From Streptomyces sp. CB01881 (GTDB taxonomy: Bacteria; Actinomycetota; Actinomycetes; Streptomycetales; Streptomycetaceae): DNA of 64,000 nucleotides. The stretch covers positions 2,161,197 through 2,225,196 of the forward strand of contig NZ_CP026498.1 of NCBI RefSeq assembly GCF_002953255.1, in the 5' to 3' direction. A program made the translations under genes and the position numbers. The notes below the pieces were generated by a model. That model was not told the origin of the DNA. It saw only the letters and a list, made by a program, of their open reading frames with translations, and did not search any database. Each line of letters starts with the position of its first letter. The stretch's first letter is position 1. Positions 7,783-15,310 of the stretch are shown here, piece after piece.

Positions 7783-8775
7783 GTGCTGGAGTTGGAGTTC
7801 ACCGCCCGCGACCTGGCGCGGACCAGGTTCGCCCTGTCCCCGCTCTGGGAGGTCGTGGCGAGCGTCCGGATCCTCAGGAACCCGGACGAGCACCCTCTGT
7901 ACCGGCCGTGGAGCGAGCAGGTACGCCCGCGACTGGCCGCCGCCGGGCTGGACTGGGGCCTGCTCGCCGACCTCGTCCCCGACCCGCCCCGGGCGATCCC
8001 GATCTTCATCGCTCCCCCGCCGACGACTCCGCTGTCCGACCTGACGGTTGAGCTGGCCGCACTCCGGGCGACCCCGGCGGAGCGGGTCCGCGCCGGCCTC
8101 GGCGGGAAGCGGGCGCCACGGTCCGCGCGGATCGACGCACTGCTCGCCGACCCGCACGGCGGCCTGGCGGAGCTCGCCGAAATCGTCGAGGCCTACTGGG
8201 AGATCGCGCTCGCGCCGTACTGGCCGCGGATGCGCTCGCTGCTGGAGGGCGACGTGCTCCACCGGGCCAGGCTGCTGGCCGAGGGCGGCGCCGACCGGCT
8301 GCTCAACGACCTCGACCCGGCCGTCGCGTGGGACAGCGAAACGTTGCGCATCCGGCACCGCTCCCCCGGCGGCTCCCTCCGGCTCGGCGGGCACGGCCTG
8401 CTGCTCGTGCCGTCGGTGTTCGCCTGGCCCCGCGTCTTCTCCGTCACCGCGCCCGCCTGGCAGCCCACCCTGCGGTACCCGCCGCGCGGCATCGCCACCC
8501 TGTGGGAACGGCGCACGACGGTGGCCCGGCCCCTCGCCGCGGTGCTCGGCCGGACCAGGGCGCACCTGCTCGCCGAGCTCGGCCTCCCCGCCTCCACCAC
8601 CGACCTGGCCCGGCGCACCGGCATCACCCCGGGCGGCGTCTCCCAGCACCTGACCGCCCTGCGCGCCGCCGGACTGGTCGACGCCCACCGCGCCGGCCGG
8701 TACGTGCTGTACACCCGCACCGAGGCCGCCGAGGTGCTGCTCACGGCTGCGGAACGGGGCGGACGGGAGGAGTGA
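7783..8775 (+). CDS. DUF5937/ArsR-family transcriptional regulator
   Basis: This 330-residue regulator has an N-terminal DUF5937-like part (starting MLELEFTARDLARTRFA) and a C-terminal ArsR winged helix (TDLARRTGITPGGVSQHLTA, then GRYVLYTRTEAAEVL). The GTG at 7783 is preceded by GACGGGG. Such proteins sense an unknown ligand through the long N-terminal part and bind DNA near neighbouring exporters. It is divergent from the MFS gene with 89 bp between starts, so it probably represses both. Confidence 0.85.
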   Translation: MLELEFTARDLARTRFALSPLWEVVASVRILRNPDEHPLYRPWSEQVRPRLAAAGLDWGLLADLVPDPPRAIPIFIAPPPTTPLSDLTVELAALRATPAERVRAGLGGKRAPRSARIDALLADPHGGLAELAEIVEAYWEIALAPYWPRMRSLLEGDVLHRARLLAEGGADRLLNDLDPAVAWDSETLRIRHRSPGGSLRLGGHGLLLVPSVFAWPRVFSVTAPAWQPTLRYPPRGIATLWERRTTVARPLAAVLGRTRAHLLAELGLPASTTDLARRTGITPGGVSQHLTALRAAGLVDAHRAGRYVLYTRTEAAEVLLTAAERGGREE

Positions 8776-8808
8776 GGGGGAGACCCGCGCGAGCGGACCG
8801 CCGTGGAC

Positions 8809-9003
8809 CTACAGACCGTCGTCCGAGGACCGGCCGACGCTGCGGTGCTCCTGCTTCTGGTAGCGCCGCAGCATCCTGCCCGCGCCGACGGTCAGCTGGG
8901 CCACCACACGCGCCCAGCGGGGCCCGCCGCGGTCCGCCCAGACCACGCAGACGCAACCGCCGACGACGGCCGCCAGGATGCCGACCAGGACCAGTCCCAC
9001 CAT
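8809..9003 (-). CDS. Small membrane protein (64 aa)
   Basis: The short gene starts at ATG 9003 behind a G-rich ribosome site. Its product has one N-terminal membrane helix (MVGLVLVGILAAVVGGCVCV) followed by a basic cytoplasmic tail (VGAGRMLRRYQKQEHR). No function can be assigned. The frame remains open upstream to 9123, but that part has no protein-like features and contains the stem-loop region. It is convergent with the DUF5937 regulator gene. Confidence 0.5.
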   Translation of the reverse strand: MVGLVLVGILAAVVGGCVCVVWADRGGPRWARVVAQLTVGAGRMLRRYQKQEHRSVGRSSDDGL

Positions 9004-9123
9004 GTTTCCCACCCCTGCCTCACAGTTGGTGCCGGCGATCCTCCCGACCGAAGGGCAGGGCCGGATTTCGAGCAGCATACGCACCTTCTCGCCCGACCGC
9101 CGCGCCACCACGGCGGGAGCCAC

Positions 9124-9165
9124 CCGCGGAGCAGGAAGTCGACGGGGCCGACTTCCTGTGCGCGG
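9124..9165. terminator. Hairpin family copy 2
   Basis: The inner stem GCAGGAAGTCG (9131-9141) pairs with CGACTTCCTGT, including one G-T pair, around a 7-nt loop. An outer 5-bp stem, CCGCG with CGCGG, is separated by a small internal loop. It abuts the stop codon (9166-9168) of the minus-strand small gene to its right. It keeps the GGAAGTCG core of copies 1 and 3. Confidence 0.65.
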
Positions 9166-9324
9166 TCAGGGGGCTGGAGTGGTGGGGGCTGCTATGGCCG
9201 GGGGCGGCTGCGGAAGTTTGGCGGGGTGGGTGGGGCAGACCCAGGCGGTGAGAGCAAGGAGGAGGGTGACGGGAAGGAAGGTGAGGGCGTAGACCCTGGC
9301 CGCAGAGGGGCGTTCAGGCGGCAT
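9166..9324 (-). CDS. Small membrane protein coupled to ATP-binding protein
   Basis: A 52-residue protein starts at ATG 9324, inside the 3' end of the anti-sigma-like ATPase gene (11-nt overlap), so the two are probably translationally coupled. It has one hydrophobic helix (VYALTFLPVTLLLALTAWVC) and a Pro-rich tail. An upstream in-frame ATG at 9366 would give 66 residues. Function is unknown; it may anchor or follow its partner. Confidence 0.5.
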   Translation of the reverse strand: MPPERPSAARVYALTFLPVTLLLALTAWVCPTHPAKLPQPPPAIAAPTTPAP

Positions 9325-9769
9325 GGGCGGCGGGGAGGTCGAGTTCGGCCCAGACGGTCTTGGCATTGGGGTGGCGGGACTCGGTACCCCAACGGTCGGC
9401 GAGGGCGTCGATCAGGACGAGGCCGCGTCCGGACTGGGAGTCGGGCGCGCAGGCAACGGGAAGAACAGGGCGCCGGTCGCCCCGGCAGTCGGACACCTCG
9501 ATGCGGAGCACGTGGGGGTCGGCGGAGAGGGCGAGGGCGAGCTCGAAGCGTCGGCCCGGGACGCGGCCGTGGGTGGAGGCGTTGGCAGCGAGCTCGGCGA
9601 TGATCAGCAGGGCGGAGTGGAACGGCTCCTCGGCAAGGGAGTTGATGCGCCAGGCGGTCAGTTGCTGCCGCGCGATCCGGCGGCCGATCGCGGCGCCCTT
9701 GGGGGTGGGCGTGAGAAGGGTCGCGAGACGGCGCGGGGCCGCGGTGTCTACGGGAATTTCGGACTTCAT
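9314..9769 (-). CDS. HATPase_c ATP-binding protein (anti-sigma factor/RsbW-like)
   Basis: This 151-residue stand-alone GHKL ATPase is of the kind abundant in Streptomyces, where members act as anti-sigma kinases or accessory regulators. The N box (LIIAELAANASTHG) and G1 box (LRIEVSDCRGDRR) are visible, followed by SGRGLVLIDALADRWGTE. The ATG at 9769 gives the family-typical start. It is divergent from an XRE-DUF5753 regulator gene and a DUF397 gene. This trio (ATPase, XRE, DUF397) recurs in actinomycetes and is thought to affect development and antibiotic production. Confidence 0.85.
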   Translation of the reverse strand: MKSEIPVDTAAPRRLATLLTPTPKGAAIGRRIARQQLTAWRINSLAEEPFHSALLIIAELAANASTHGRVPGRRFELALALSADPHVLRIEVSDCRGDRRPVLPVACAPDSQSGRGLVLIDALADRWGTESRHPNAKTVWAELDLPAAHAA

Positions 9770-9896
9770 GGGCCATAGCGTGCAGGGCCGGGCGTACCCT
9801 GACCATGCATCAGGCGGACACGGGGAGTGTTTGTCCGGGTGCATACCGTGGCCCGTTCGGGCTGTTGGGCGTGACCTGAAATCAGGGGTGGTCGCA

Positions 9897-10778
9897 ATGG
9901 GTGACGTACGGGGTGGCGGAGAAAGCGGCGAGGCCAGGCCGGAGTTGGCGGAGGACCTCGCGGAGGTGTCCGACTTCTTCCGCGCCCTCGGCAAGCAAAT
10001 CAAGCTGCTGCGCGAGCGTGCGGGGATGACGCAGAAGGAGCTGGGCCACCACGTCGGCTACACCGAGGCCATGATCGGCTCGGTGGAACGGGGAAAGCGC
10101 ACGCCGCAGCCGGAGCTGCTGGACGCGGCGGACAAACTCCTCAACGCCGGTGGGCTGCTGAGCATCGCGAAGGACGATGTGCAGCGGGCAAAGGCGAAGG
10201 CCCGGGTGCGGCACCCGGCGTGGTTCCGGGACTTCGCAGGGCTGGAGGCGGAGGCGGTCGAGCTCCACGAGTACAGCTCGCTGGTAATCCCTGGTCTCTT
10301 GCAGACCGAGGAACATGCGCGGGCACTGTACGGAATGCGTCAGCCTCTGCTCTCGGAGGAGGTGATCGAGATCCGGGTGGCCGCCCGAATGGCGCGCCAG
10401 GAGGTTCTGACGCGATGGCCGAGAGCGATCTTCAGCTGGGTAATCGACGAAAGCGTGCTCCACCGACCGCTTGGGGGCTGGGATGTGCATACGGGCCAGC
10501 TACGACACCTGCTGACCGTGGGACGGGCGCGTGGCATGACCCTTCAGGTAATGCCACTTGAGAGGTTCGAGCACCCAGGACTGGGTGGCCCGTTCACCTT
10601 GATCACGCCCAAAGGCCGAGCCCAGAACGGGTATGTGGAGGCCCAGCAGAGCAGCAGACTGATCACGGATCAGGAGGAAGTCCGTATCATGAGCGCGCGA
10701 TACGGCACCCTCAGGGCGCAGGCGCATACTCCACAGGAGTCCCTGTCCCCGATCGAGAAGATGCTGGGAGAACGATGA
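9897..10778 (+). CDS. XRE-family regulator with DUF5753
   Basis: This is a 293-residue helix-turn-helix protein. Residues about 35-95 form the XRE domain (GMTQKELGHHVGYTEAMIGS, VERGKRTPQPELL). The remainder is the DUF5753 ligand or partner-binding domain (LVIPGLLQTEEHARALYGM, RARGMTLQVMPL, FTLITP). The ATG at 9897 follows CAGGGGTGG. It overlaps the downstream DUF397 gene by 4 nt (ATGA), the arrangement of Scr1/Scr2 and AbaA/BldB-region modules, where the XRE protein is opposed by its DUF397 partner. Confidence 0.9.
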   Translation: MGDVRGGGESGEARPELAEDLAEVSDFFRALGKQIKLLRERAGMTQKELGHHVGYTEAMIGSVERGKRTPQPELLDAADKLLNAGGLLSIAKDDVQRAKAKARVRHPAWFRDFAGLEAEAVELHEYSSLVIPGLLQTEEHARALYGMRQPLLSEEVIEIRVAARMARQEVLTRWPRAIFSWVIDESVLHRPLGGWDVHTGQLRHLLTVGRARGMTLQVMPLERFEHPGLGGPFTLITPKGRAQNGYVEAQQSSRLITDQEEVRIMSARYGTLRAQAHTPQESLSPIEKMLGER

Positions 10779-11011
10779 GCACGAAGATGGCATGGTTCAA
10801 GAGCAGCTACAGCGGCAACGAGGGCGGCGCGTGCGTCGAGGTCGCCTGGCGCAAGAGCAGCTACAGCAGCAACGAAGGCGGCCAGTGCATCGAGATCGCC
10901 GAGGCGACCGAGGCCGTCCACGTCCGTGACTCCAAGGACAAGACCGGCCCGCAGCTCGCCTTCGAGCCGGCTGCCTGGCAGGCGTTCGTGGAGTTCGCCG
11001 CCTCCCTCTGA
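10775..11011 (+). CDS. DUF397 protein with internally duplicated motif
   Basis: The small 78-residue DUF397 protein is the partner of the upstream XRE-DUF5753 regulator, coupled by the ATGA overlap. The family motif normally occurs once; here it is duplicated as WFKSSYSGNEGGACVEVA and WRKSSYSSNEGGQCIEIA at the N-terminus. The rest follows the family (HVRDSKDKTGPQLAF, AWQAFVEFA). The duplication is clear at DNA level too and probably arose by slippage. The protein presumably binds and neutralises the XRE regulator. Confidence 0.9.
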   Translation: MSTKMAWFKSSYSGNEGGACVEVAWRKSSYSSNEGGQCIEIAEATEAVHVRDSKDKTGPQLAFEPAAWQAFVEFAASL

Positions 11012-11029
11012 CGCACCACCTTCCGCCTC

Positions 11030-11055
11030 GGCCGTCCACCACCCGGTGGGCGGCC
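11030..11055 (+). terminator. Hairpin terminator after the DUF397 gene
   Basis: GGCCGTCCACC pairs with GGTGGGCGGCC (11 bp, one G-T) around an ACCC loop, 19 nt past the DUF397 stop. It ends the XRE/DUF397 unit before the methyltransferase gene. Confidence 0.55.
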
Positions 11056-11121
11056 GGCGGTGTATTGGGCCCCCGATGGGGCCACCGCCCCTGAGTTGAA
11101 GGCGTGTCGCATACTGGCCGG

Positions 11122-11754
11122 ATGGACAGCACCTCCATCCGGGACTCCTACGACGCGGTCGCGGACGTGTACGCGCAGGGCTTCACTGCGGATCTGGCCT
11201 CCAAGCCGCTGGACCGCGCCATGCTGGCGGCCTTGGCCGAGCAGGTCCCGAAGGAGGGCCCTGTTGCCGACGTGGGATGTGGACCTGCCCAGGTGGCGTG
11301 CTTCCTGGCCGATCTCGGAGTTCCGGTCCTGGGCTTTGACGTGTCACCCGGCATGGTGGAAGTGGCCCGGGCACGGAGGCCCGGCCTGGATGCGCGGGTC
11401 GGATCGATGCTCGATCTTCCCCTGGGCGACGGAGAACTTGCCGGTGTCGTGGCGTTCTACTCGCTGATCCATCTCCAGGTCGAGGAGCGACAGCCGGCCT
11501 ATGAGGAGTTCGCCCGGGTCCTGCGGCCGGGAGGCCTTGTCCTCGCCGCCTTCCACGCGGGCCAGGAGGTTCGGCGCCTGGACTCCTGGCTTGACCGTCC
11601 GGTCTCGCTCGACTTCTTCGCCCTGCGCCCCGAAGAGGTGGCCGCAGGCCTTGCTGCTGCCGGATTCGCCGTAGAGGCAACGCTGATGCGCGGGCCGTAT
11701 CCGGGGGAGGCGGACACCGAGCGCGCGTATCTGCTGGCCCGCAGGCTGGGATGA
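11122..11754 (+). CDS. Class I SAM-dependent methyltransferase
   Basis: This 210-residue cytosolic methyltransferase has motif I VADVGCGPAQVACFLADLG, the acidic post-I residue in VLGFDVSPGMVEVARAR, and motif III region RVLRPGGLVLAAFHAG. The substrate cannot be predicted. The ATG at 11122 gives the family start (STSIRDSYDAVADVYA); a GTG at 11104 would add six residues. The gene stands alone between a terminator and a noncoding stretch. Confidence 0.88.
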   Translation: MDSTSIRDSYDAVADVYAQGFTADLASKPLDRAMLAALAEQVPKEGPVADVGCGPAQVACFLADLGVPVLGFDVSPGMVEVARARRPGLDARVGSMLDLPLGDGELAGVVAFYSLIHLQVEERQPAYEEFARVLRPGGLVLAAFHAGQEVRRLDSWLDRPVSLDFFALRPEEVAAGLAAAGFAVEATLMRGPYPGEADTERAYLLARRLG

Positions 11755-11914
11755 CCTCCGTGTTCACGGATCCGGCGCAGGCCCTGCCCCTGCCTGCCGC
11801 GTCCGCCGCCTGTCCGCGTCACCGCTAAATCAGGAGCGGCGAAGCCCTCGCCCTGCTACGGTCGCCTCGTCCGTGCTGGACCAGGATGCCGAGAGAGACG
11901 GGGAAGGTGAGATT

Positions 11915-11992
11915 GTGGCCGCGGTGATGACCGCTGCGCCTGTGCTGCGCAGCGCCCGGATGCCCGTCCTCATCTCCCGGGCCCTGGTCTGA
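11915..11992 (+). CDS. Possible 25-aa leader peptide upstream of GNAT
   Basis: A short frame starts at GTG 11915 behind GGGGAAGGTGA and ends TGA 11992, 46 nt before the acetyltransferase start. The peptide ends ARMPVLISRALV. The good ribosome site and position suggest a leader or a small independent protein, but length gives no statistical support. The rest of 11755-12038 shows nothing else I can identify. Confidence 0.2.
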   Translation: MAAVMTAAPVLRSARMPVLISRALV

Positions 11993-12038
11993 CCGTACTT
12001 TCCGCGTTGCGCCGGGGCCCTTCATCCAAGGGTTCACC

Positions 12039-12563
12039 ATGTCCTCGACTTCTTCCTGGCTCACCCGTACCGAGACCCCCTCGGACGTCCCGACCGTCCA
12101 GGCCCTGACCCTCGCCGCCTTCGGCCGGGCGCACGAGGCCGACCTCCTCGCCGCGTTGCGCGCCGACGCGGGCTGGATCGGCGGCCTCTCCTTCGTCGCC
12201 ACGCCGGCCGCCGACCCGACCGGCACGCCCGTCGCCCACGTCGTCCTCTCCCGGGCGTTCATCGGCGACGTCCCCGCTCTCGCCATGGGACCGGTCTCCG
12301 TGCACCCGGACCACCAGCGTTCGGGCGCGGGCTCTGCCACCGTCCTCGCCGCGCTCGATGCCGCCCGCGCGGCGGGTGAGCGCTTCGTGTTCCTGCTCGG
12401 GCACCCGACGTACTACCCGCGGTTCGGCTTCGTCCGCGCCTCCGCGCACGGCATGGAGCTCACCATGGACGTGCCCGACGAGGCGTGGATGGCGCTCAGC
12501 CTGAACGAGGGCGACCCGCTGCCGTCCGGCACCGCCCGCTGGGCGGCGGCGTTCGGCATGTAA
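12039..12563 (+). CDS. GNAT family N-acetyltransferase (YhbS-like)
   Basis: This 174-residue acetyl-CoA-dependent acetyltransferase carries motif A, GPVSVHPDHQRSGAGSATV, which contains the pyrophosphate-binding loop. It also has FVFLLGHPTYYPRFGFVRAS, typical of YhbS-type proteins. The acceptor substrate is unknown. It begins at ATG 12039 and converges on the cupin-XRE gene, with a hairpin between them. Confidence 0.9.
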   Translation: MSSTSSWLTRTETPSDVPTVQALTLAAFGRAHEADLLAALRADAGWIGGLSFVATPAADPTGTPVAHVVLSRAFIGDVPALAMGPVSVHPDHQRSGAGSATVLAALDAARAAGERFVFLLGHPTYYPRFGFVRASAHGMELTMDVPDEAWMALSLNEGDPLPSGTARWAAAFGM

Positions 12564-12599
12564 GCGCGGAGGCAGTGGAACTGACGCAACGTCACCGAT

Positions 12600-12633
12600 G
12601 ACGGGGTCGCAGCCGCCCGGCTGCTGCCCCGTC
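12600..12633. terminator. Bidirectional hairpin between convergent genes
   Basis: GACGGGG-TC-GCAGCC pairs with GGCTGC-TG-CCCCGTC around a GCCC loop, with a single 2-nt internal mismatch. It lies between the GNAT stop (12563) and the stop of the minus-strand cupin-XRE gene (12657), so it can serve both. Confidence 0.6.
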
Positions 12634-12656
12634 GATGGGGCCGTCACGGCACGGGA

Positions 12657-13325
12657 TCACGGCGTCGCCGACGGGCCGGTGCGGACGACGGCCTGGTCGC
12701 CGTGGGGGCCGAAGAGGTGCAGGATCTCCACCGCGTCCGCGCCGGCGGGGCCGAACCAGTGCGGTTCGCCGGTGTCGAACTCGGCCACCTCGCCCGGACG
12801 GAGGGTGACCTCGCGCCCGCCGAGGATGAGCCGGAGTTCACCGGCGAGCACGTAGAGCCATTCGTAGCCGGCGTGGGTCACCAGCTCCGGTTCACGGTGC
12901 CCGAGCACCTGCTTGAAGACCTGGACCCGGCCGGGGTACTGGGTCAGGGGCACCAGGACGCTGCCGCGCTTCCTGCGCTGCGGCTTCAGGTGGACGCGCG
13001 GGTCGCCCGTGGCGGGCGCCGCCACCAGCTGGTCCAGTGCGACGCGGTGGGTCCGCGCGAGCGGGATGAGCAGGTCGAGCGTCGGGCGCCGTTTGCCGGA
13101 CTCCAGGCGCGACAGCGTGCTCACGGAGATCCCGCTCTCCTCCGCGAGCGCTTCGAGGGTGAGGCCGCGGTCGCGCCGCAGGGCCCGCAGCCGCGGCCCG
13201 ATGCTGTCGAGGATCTCCGCGACCCCGTCGTCCGGACCGTGCGAGGCGTGCAAGGTCTGCGAGGCGTGCGAGGCGTCCGGCACGTGCGAGGCGTCCACCG
13301 GGTCCGTACGGTCCACGCGGTTCAT
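12657..13325 (-). CDS. XRE-cupin transcriptional regulator
   Basis: This 222-residue regulator joins an N-terminal XRE helix-turn-helix (GLTLEALAEESGISVSTLSR, LESGKRRPTLDLL) to a C-terminal cupin (HAGYEWLYVLAGELRLILGG, EFDTGEPHWFGP), which may bind a small ligand. ATG 13325 was chosen because GGAGG sits 5 nt upstream. The first 35 residues are a low-complexity stretch with DASH/HASH repeats encoded by imprecise GCGAGGCGT repeats. It is divergent from a DHA2-type exporter, which it likely controls. Confidence 0.88.
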   Translation of the reverse strand: MNRVDRTDPVDASHVPDASHASQTLHASHGPDDGVAEILDSIGPRLRALRRDRGLTLEALAEESGISVSTLSRLESGKRRPTLDLLIPLARTHRVALDQLVAAPATGDPRVHLKPQRRKRGSVLVPLTQYPGRVQVFKQVLGHREPELVTHAGYEWLYVLAGELRLILGGREVTLRPGEVAEFDTGEPHWFGPAGADAVEILHLFGPHGDQAVVRTGPSATP

Positions 13326-13369
13326 CCGGTCCTCCGCTTCATCCGGTCCATGCGGTTCATGGGGACCAT

Positions 13370-13386
13370 TTTGCAGTCTTCGCAAA
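13370..13386. promoter_or_regulatory. Candidate operator between XRE-cupin and MFS genes
   Basis: TTTGC-N7-GCAAA, an AT-richer dyad of 17 bp, lies in the 131-bp divergent gap. It is the only symmetric element I see there and is a natural binding site for the XRE-cupin regulator. Confidence 0.4.
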
Positions 13387-13456
13387 GACCCTGGGCCGGC
13401 ACCGGCCCCCGGTCCGAGCATGGGGCCGCAAGCGATGCCGAACGGAAGGTGGGCCC

Positions 13457-14860
13457 GTGACCACAGCAGTTCTGGCTGCTCAACCCGCATTGAGCACCCG
13501 CCGGCGGTGGACGGTCCTGGCCGTCTGCGCGCTGAGCATGTTCCTCGTGGGCCTGGACACCACGATCGTCAACGTCGGCCTGCCCGAGATCGGACGCGGC
13601 CTGGGCGTGGACACCCGCAGCCTGGAGTGGGTCGTCGACTCCTACACCGTGGTCCTGGCCAGTCTCCTGATCGCCTCCGGCGCCCTCGCGGACCGCTTCG
13701 GACGCCGTCGCGTGTTCCGCACCGGGCTGGTCGTCTTCGGCCTCTCCTCGCTCGCCTGCGCGGTGGCCCCGTCGCTGGGGTTCCTCGTCGCCGCGCGGGC
13801 CGTCCAGGGGGTCGGGGCCTCGATGCTGAGCCCGGTGGCCCTGGCGATCGTGGTGAACGCGATGCCCGACCCGCAGGAGCGGGCCCGGGCGATCGGTGTC
13901 TGGGCGTCGGTCTTCGGGCTCAGCATGGCGGCGGGCCCGGTCACCGGCGGGGCGCTGATCGCGGCGTTCGGCTGGCGATCGGTGTTCTGGATCAACGCAC
14001 CGGTCGTCATCGGCGCCCTCGTCCTGGTCACGGTGTTCGTGCCGGAGTCCCGCGGGCAGCGCGCCAGGCCGCTCGACCTGCCCGGCCAGCTGCTCCTCAC
14101 CGTGGCCCTGTGCGCCTCGGTCGCCGTTCTCATCGAGGGCCCGCGGATCGGCTGGACGTCGCCCCTGGCGCTGGCCGGCTACGCCCTGGTCGTGGCTGCG
14201 GCGGCCGGGTTCGCCCGGGTCGAGCTGCGCAGCAGCGATCCCTTGATGGACCTCGGGCTCTTCCGGCGGGCGCCGTTCGCCACCGCCGTCCTGGGCGCCG
14301 TGGCCGTGTTCGTCGCGCTGAACACGAGCCTGCTGCTCAACACGCTCTACCTCCAGCACGCCCGGGGCTGGACGCCGCTGGCGACCGGGGCGGCCACTCT
14401 GCCGCTGGCGCTCGGGGCCGCCCTGTGCGCGCCCTGGTCCGGCGCCCTGGTGGGGCGTCTCGGACCGCGACGTCCGCTCCTCCTTGCGGGCGGGTTCACC
14501 GCCGCCGGCGGCCTCTGCCTGGTGGATCTCGGCCGGGACACCAGCGTCCTGCTGCTCCTGCTCGCCTACCTGCTGCTCGGGATCGGCTTCGGCTTTGCCA
14601 ACGCGCCGATCACCAACACCGCGGTCGCCGGCCTGCCGCCGTCCCGGGCCGGCGTGGCCGGGGCCATCACCTCGACCGCGCGCCAGGTCGGCTCGGCGGT
14701 CGGCATCGCCGTCGCCGGGGGGCTGGTGGCCGGCGTCGGCCCCGACGGACTCGCCGGTGCGTCGCGCCCCGGCTGGCTGCTCGTGACAGCCTGCGGACTG
14801 TTCCTCTTCGCGGTGGCGCGGTCCTCGGAGCCGGGCCCCCGCCCGTCCGCCGACCGGTAG
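13457..14860 (+). CDS. DHA2-family MFS drug exporter (EmrB/QacA-like)
   Basis: This 467-residue, probably 14-helix proton-driven exporter carries the DHA2 signatures LDTTIVNVGLPEI in helix 1 and GALADRFGRRRVFRTGL (motif A). The helix 5 segment GVWASVFGLSMAAGPVTGG resembles motif C. The GTG start at 13457 follows GGAAGGTGG. It is divergent from the XRE-cupin regulator. Substrates of this class are lipophilic drugs and antibiotics; the specific one cannot be told. Confidence 0.92.
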   Translation: MTTAVLAAQPALSTRRRWTVLAVCALSMFLVGLDTTIVNVGLPEIGRGLGVDTRSLEWVVDSYTVVLASLLIASGALADRFGRRRVFRTGLVVFGLSSLACAVAPSLGFLVAARAVQGVGASMLSPVALAIVVNAMPDPQERARAIGVWASVFGLSMAAGPVTGGALIAAFGWRSVFWINAPVVIGALVLVTVFVPESRGQRARPLDLPGQLLLTVALCASVAVLIEGPRIGWTSPLALAGYALVVAAAAGFARVELRSSDPLMDLGLFRRAPFATAVLGAVAVFVALNTSLLLNTLYLQHARGWTPLATGAATLPLALGAALCAPWSGALVGRLGPRRPLLLAGGFTAAGGLCLVDLGRDTSVLLLLLAYLLLGIGFGFANAPITNTAVAGLPPSRAGVAGAITSTARQVGSAVGIAVAGGLVAGVGPDGLAGASRPGWLLVTACGLFLFAVARSSEPGPRPSADR

Positions 14861-14945
14861 CCGCCGGCCACCCCCCGGGGACCGCACCACACGGCCACAT
14901 GCCACACGCCATACCGGCCTCGCCACCGGCTCGGGGAAAGCGAAA

Positions 14946-14974
14946 GGGGCGGAAGTCGAAACGACTTCCGCCCC
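14946..14974 (-). terminator. Rho-independent terminator of the tRNA gene
   Basis: A 13-bp perfect stem (GGGGCGGAAGTCG with CGACTTCCGCCCC) encloses an AAA loop just past the tRNA 3' end. On the minus strand it is followed by a T-rich run (CTTTCGCTTT), giving an intrinsic terminator. It may also stop transcription from the convergent DHA2 gene. Confidence 0.8.
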
Positions 14975-14981
14975 TACGCGT

Positions 14982-15053
14982 TGGAGCGCCGGGCCCGAAT
15001 TGAACGAACCCCTCCCACTGAAAGTGGGCGTGCTACCGCTGCACCACCGACGC
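14982..15053 (-). tRNA. tRNA-Glu (anticodon TTC), 72 nt with encoded CCA
   Basis: The cloverleaf folds from sequence: acceptor GCGTCGG with CCGGCGC, D arm GTGC/GCAC with loop AGCGGTA, anticodon loop CTTTCAG (TTC), and T loop TTCAATT, then T-CCA. The anticodon stem has only four good pairs (its first pair is G-A) and the variable loop is very short, so it is an atypical member. A strong terminator follows. The 131 bp upstream (15054-15184) hold its promoter region; I see no gene there. Confidence 0.78.
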
Positions 15054-15184
15054 CTGACAGTCCGGGGCTCGATCACTTTCGCGATCTCGTCCCGCTGACG
15101 TGGAAGAACTTATCAGCGGATGACCGTGAGGTGAAATCGGCCCTGCCGGCGGGGCCGCACCCGGCCCGGGACCGGCCCCGCACC

Positions 15185-15310
15185 TCAGGCGGCGGCGGCC
15201 TCCGCGGCGGTGCGGGCGGAGTCGGGCAGGACACGGATCTCACCGGGCAGGCCCGCCGCCGCGAGGGCGTCGGCCACGGCCTGGCTCCGGGTGGGGAGTG
15301 TGGGCGTCAT
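15185..15310 (-). pseudogene. N-terminal stub of a YbaK/ProX-type editing-domain gene
   Basis: The 41 codons resemble the first residues of actinobacterial YbaK-family aminoacyl-tRNA deacylases (RSQAVADALAAAGLPGEIRV, then LPDSARTAAEAAAA). The frame then meets TGA, while the family runs to about 160 residues. The ATG overlaps the leuA stop by 4 nt (ATGA at 15307-15310), so it is still coupled to leuA. The remaining gene has been lost, with the break lying between this stub and the tRNA-Glu gene. Confidence 0.6.
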
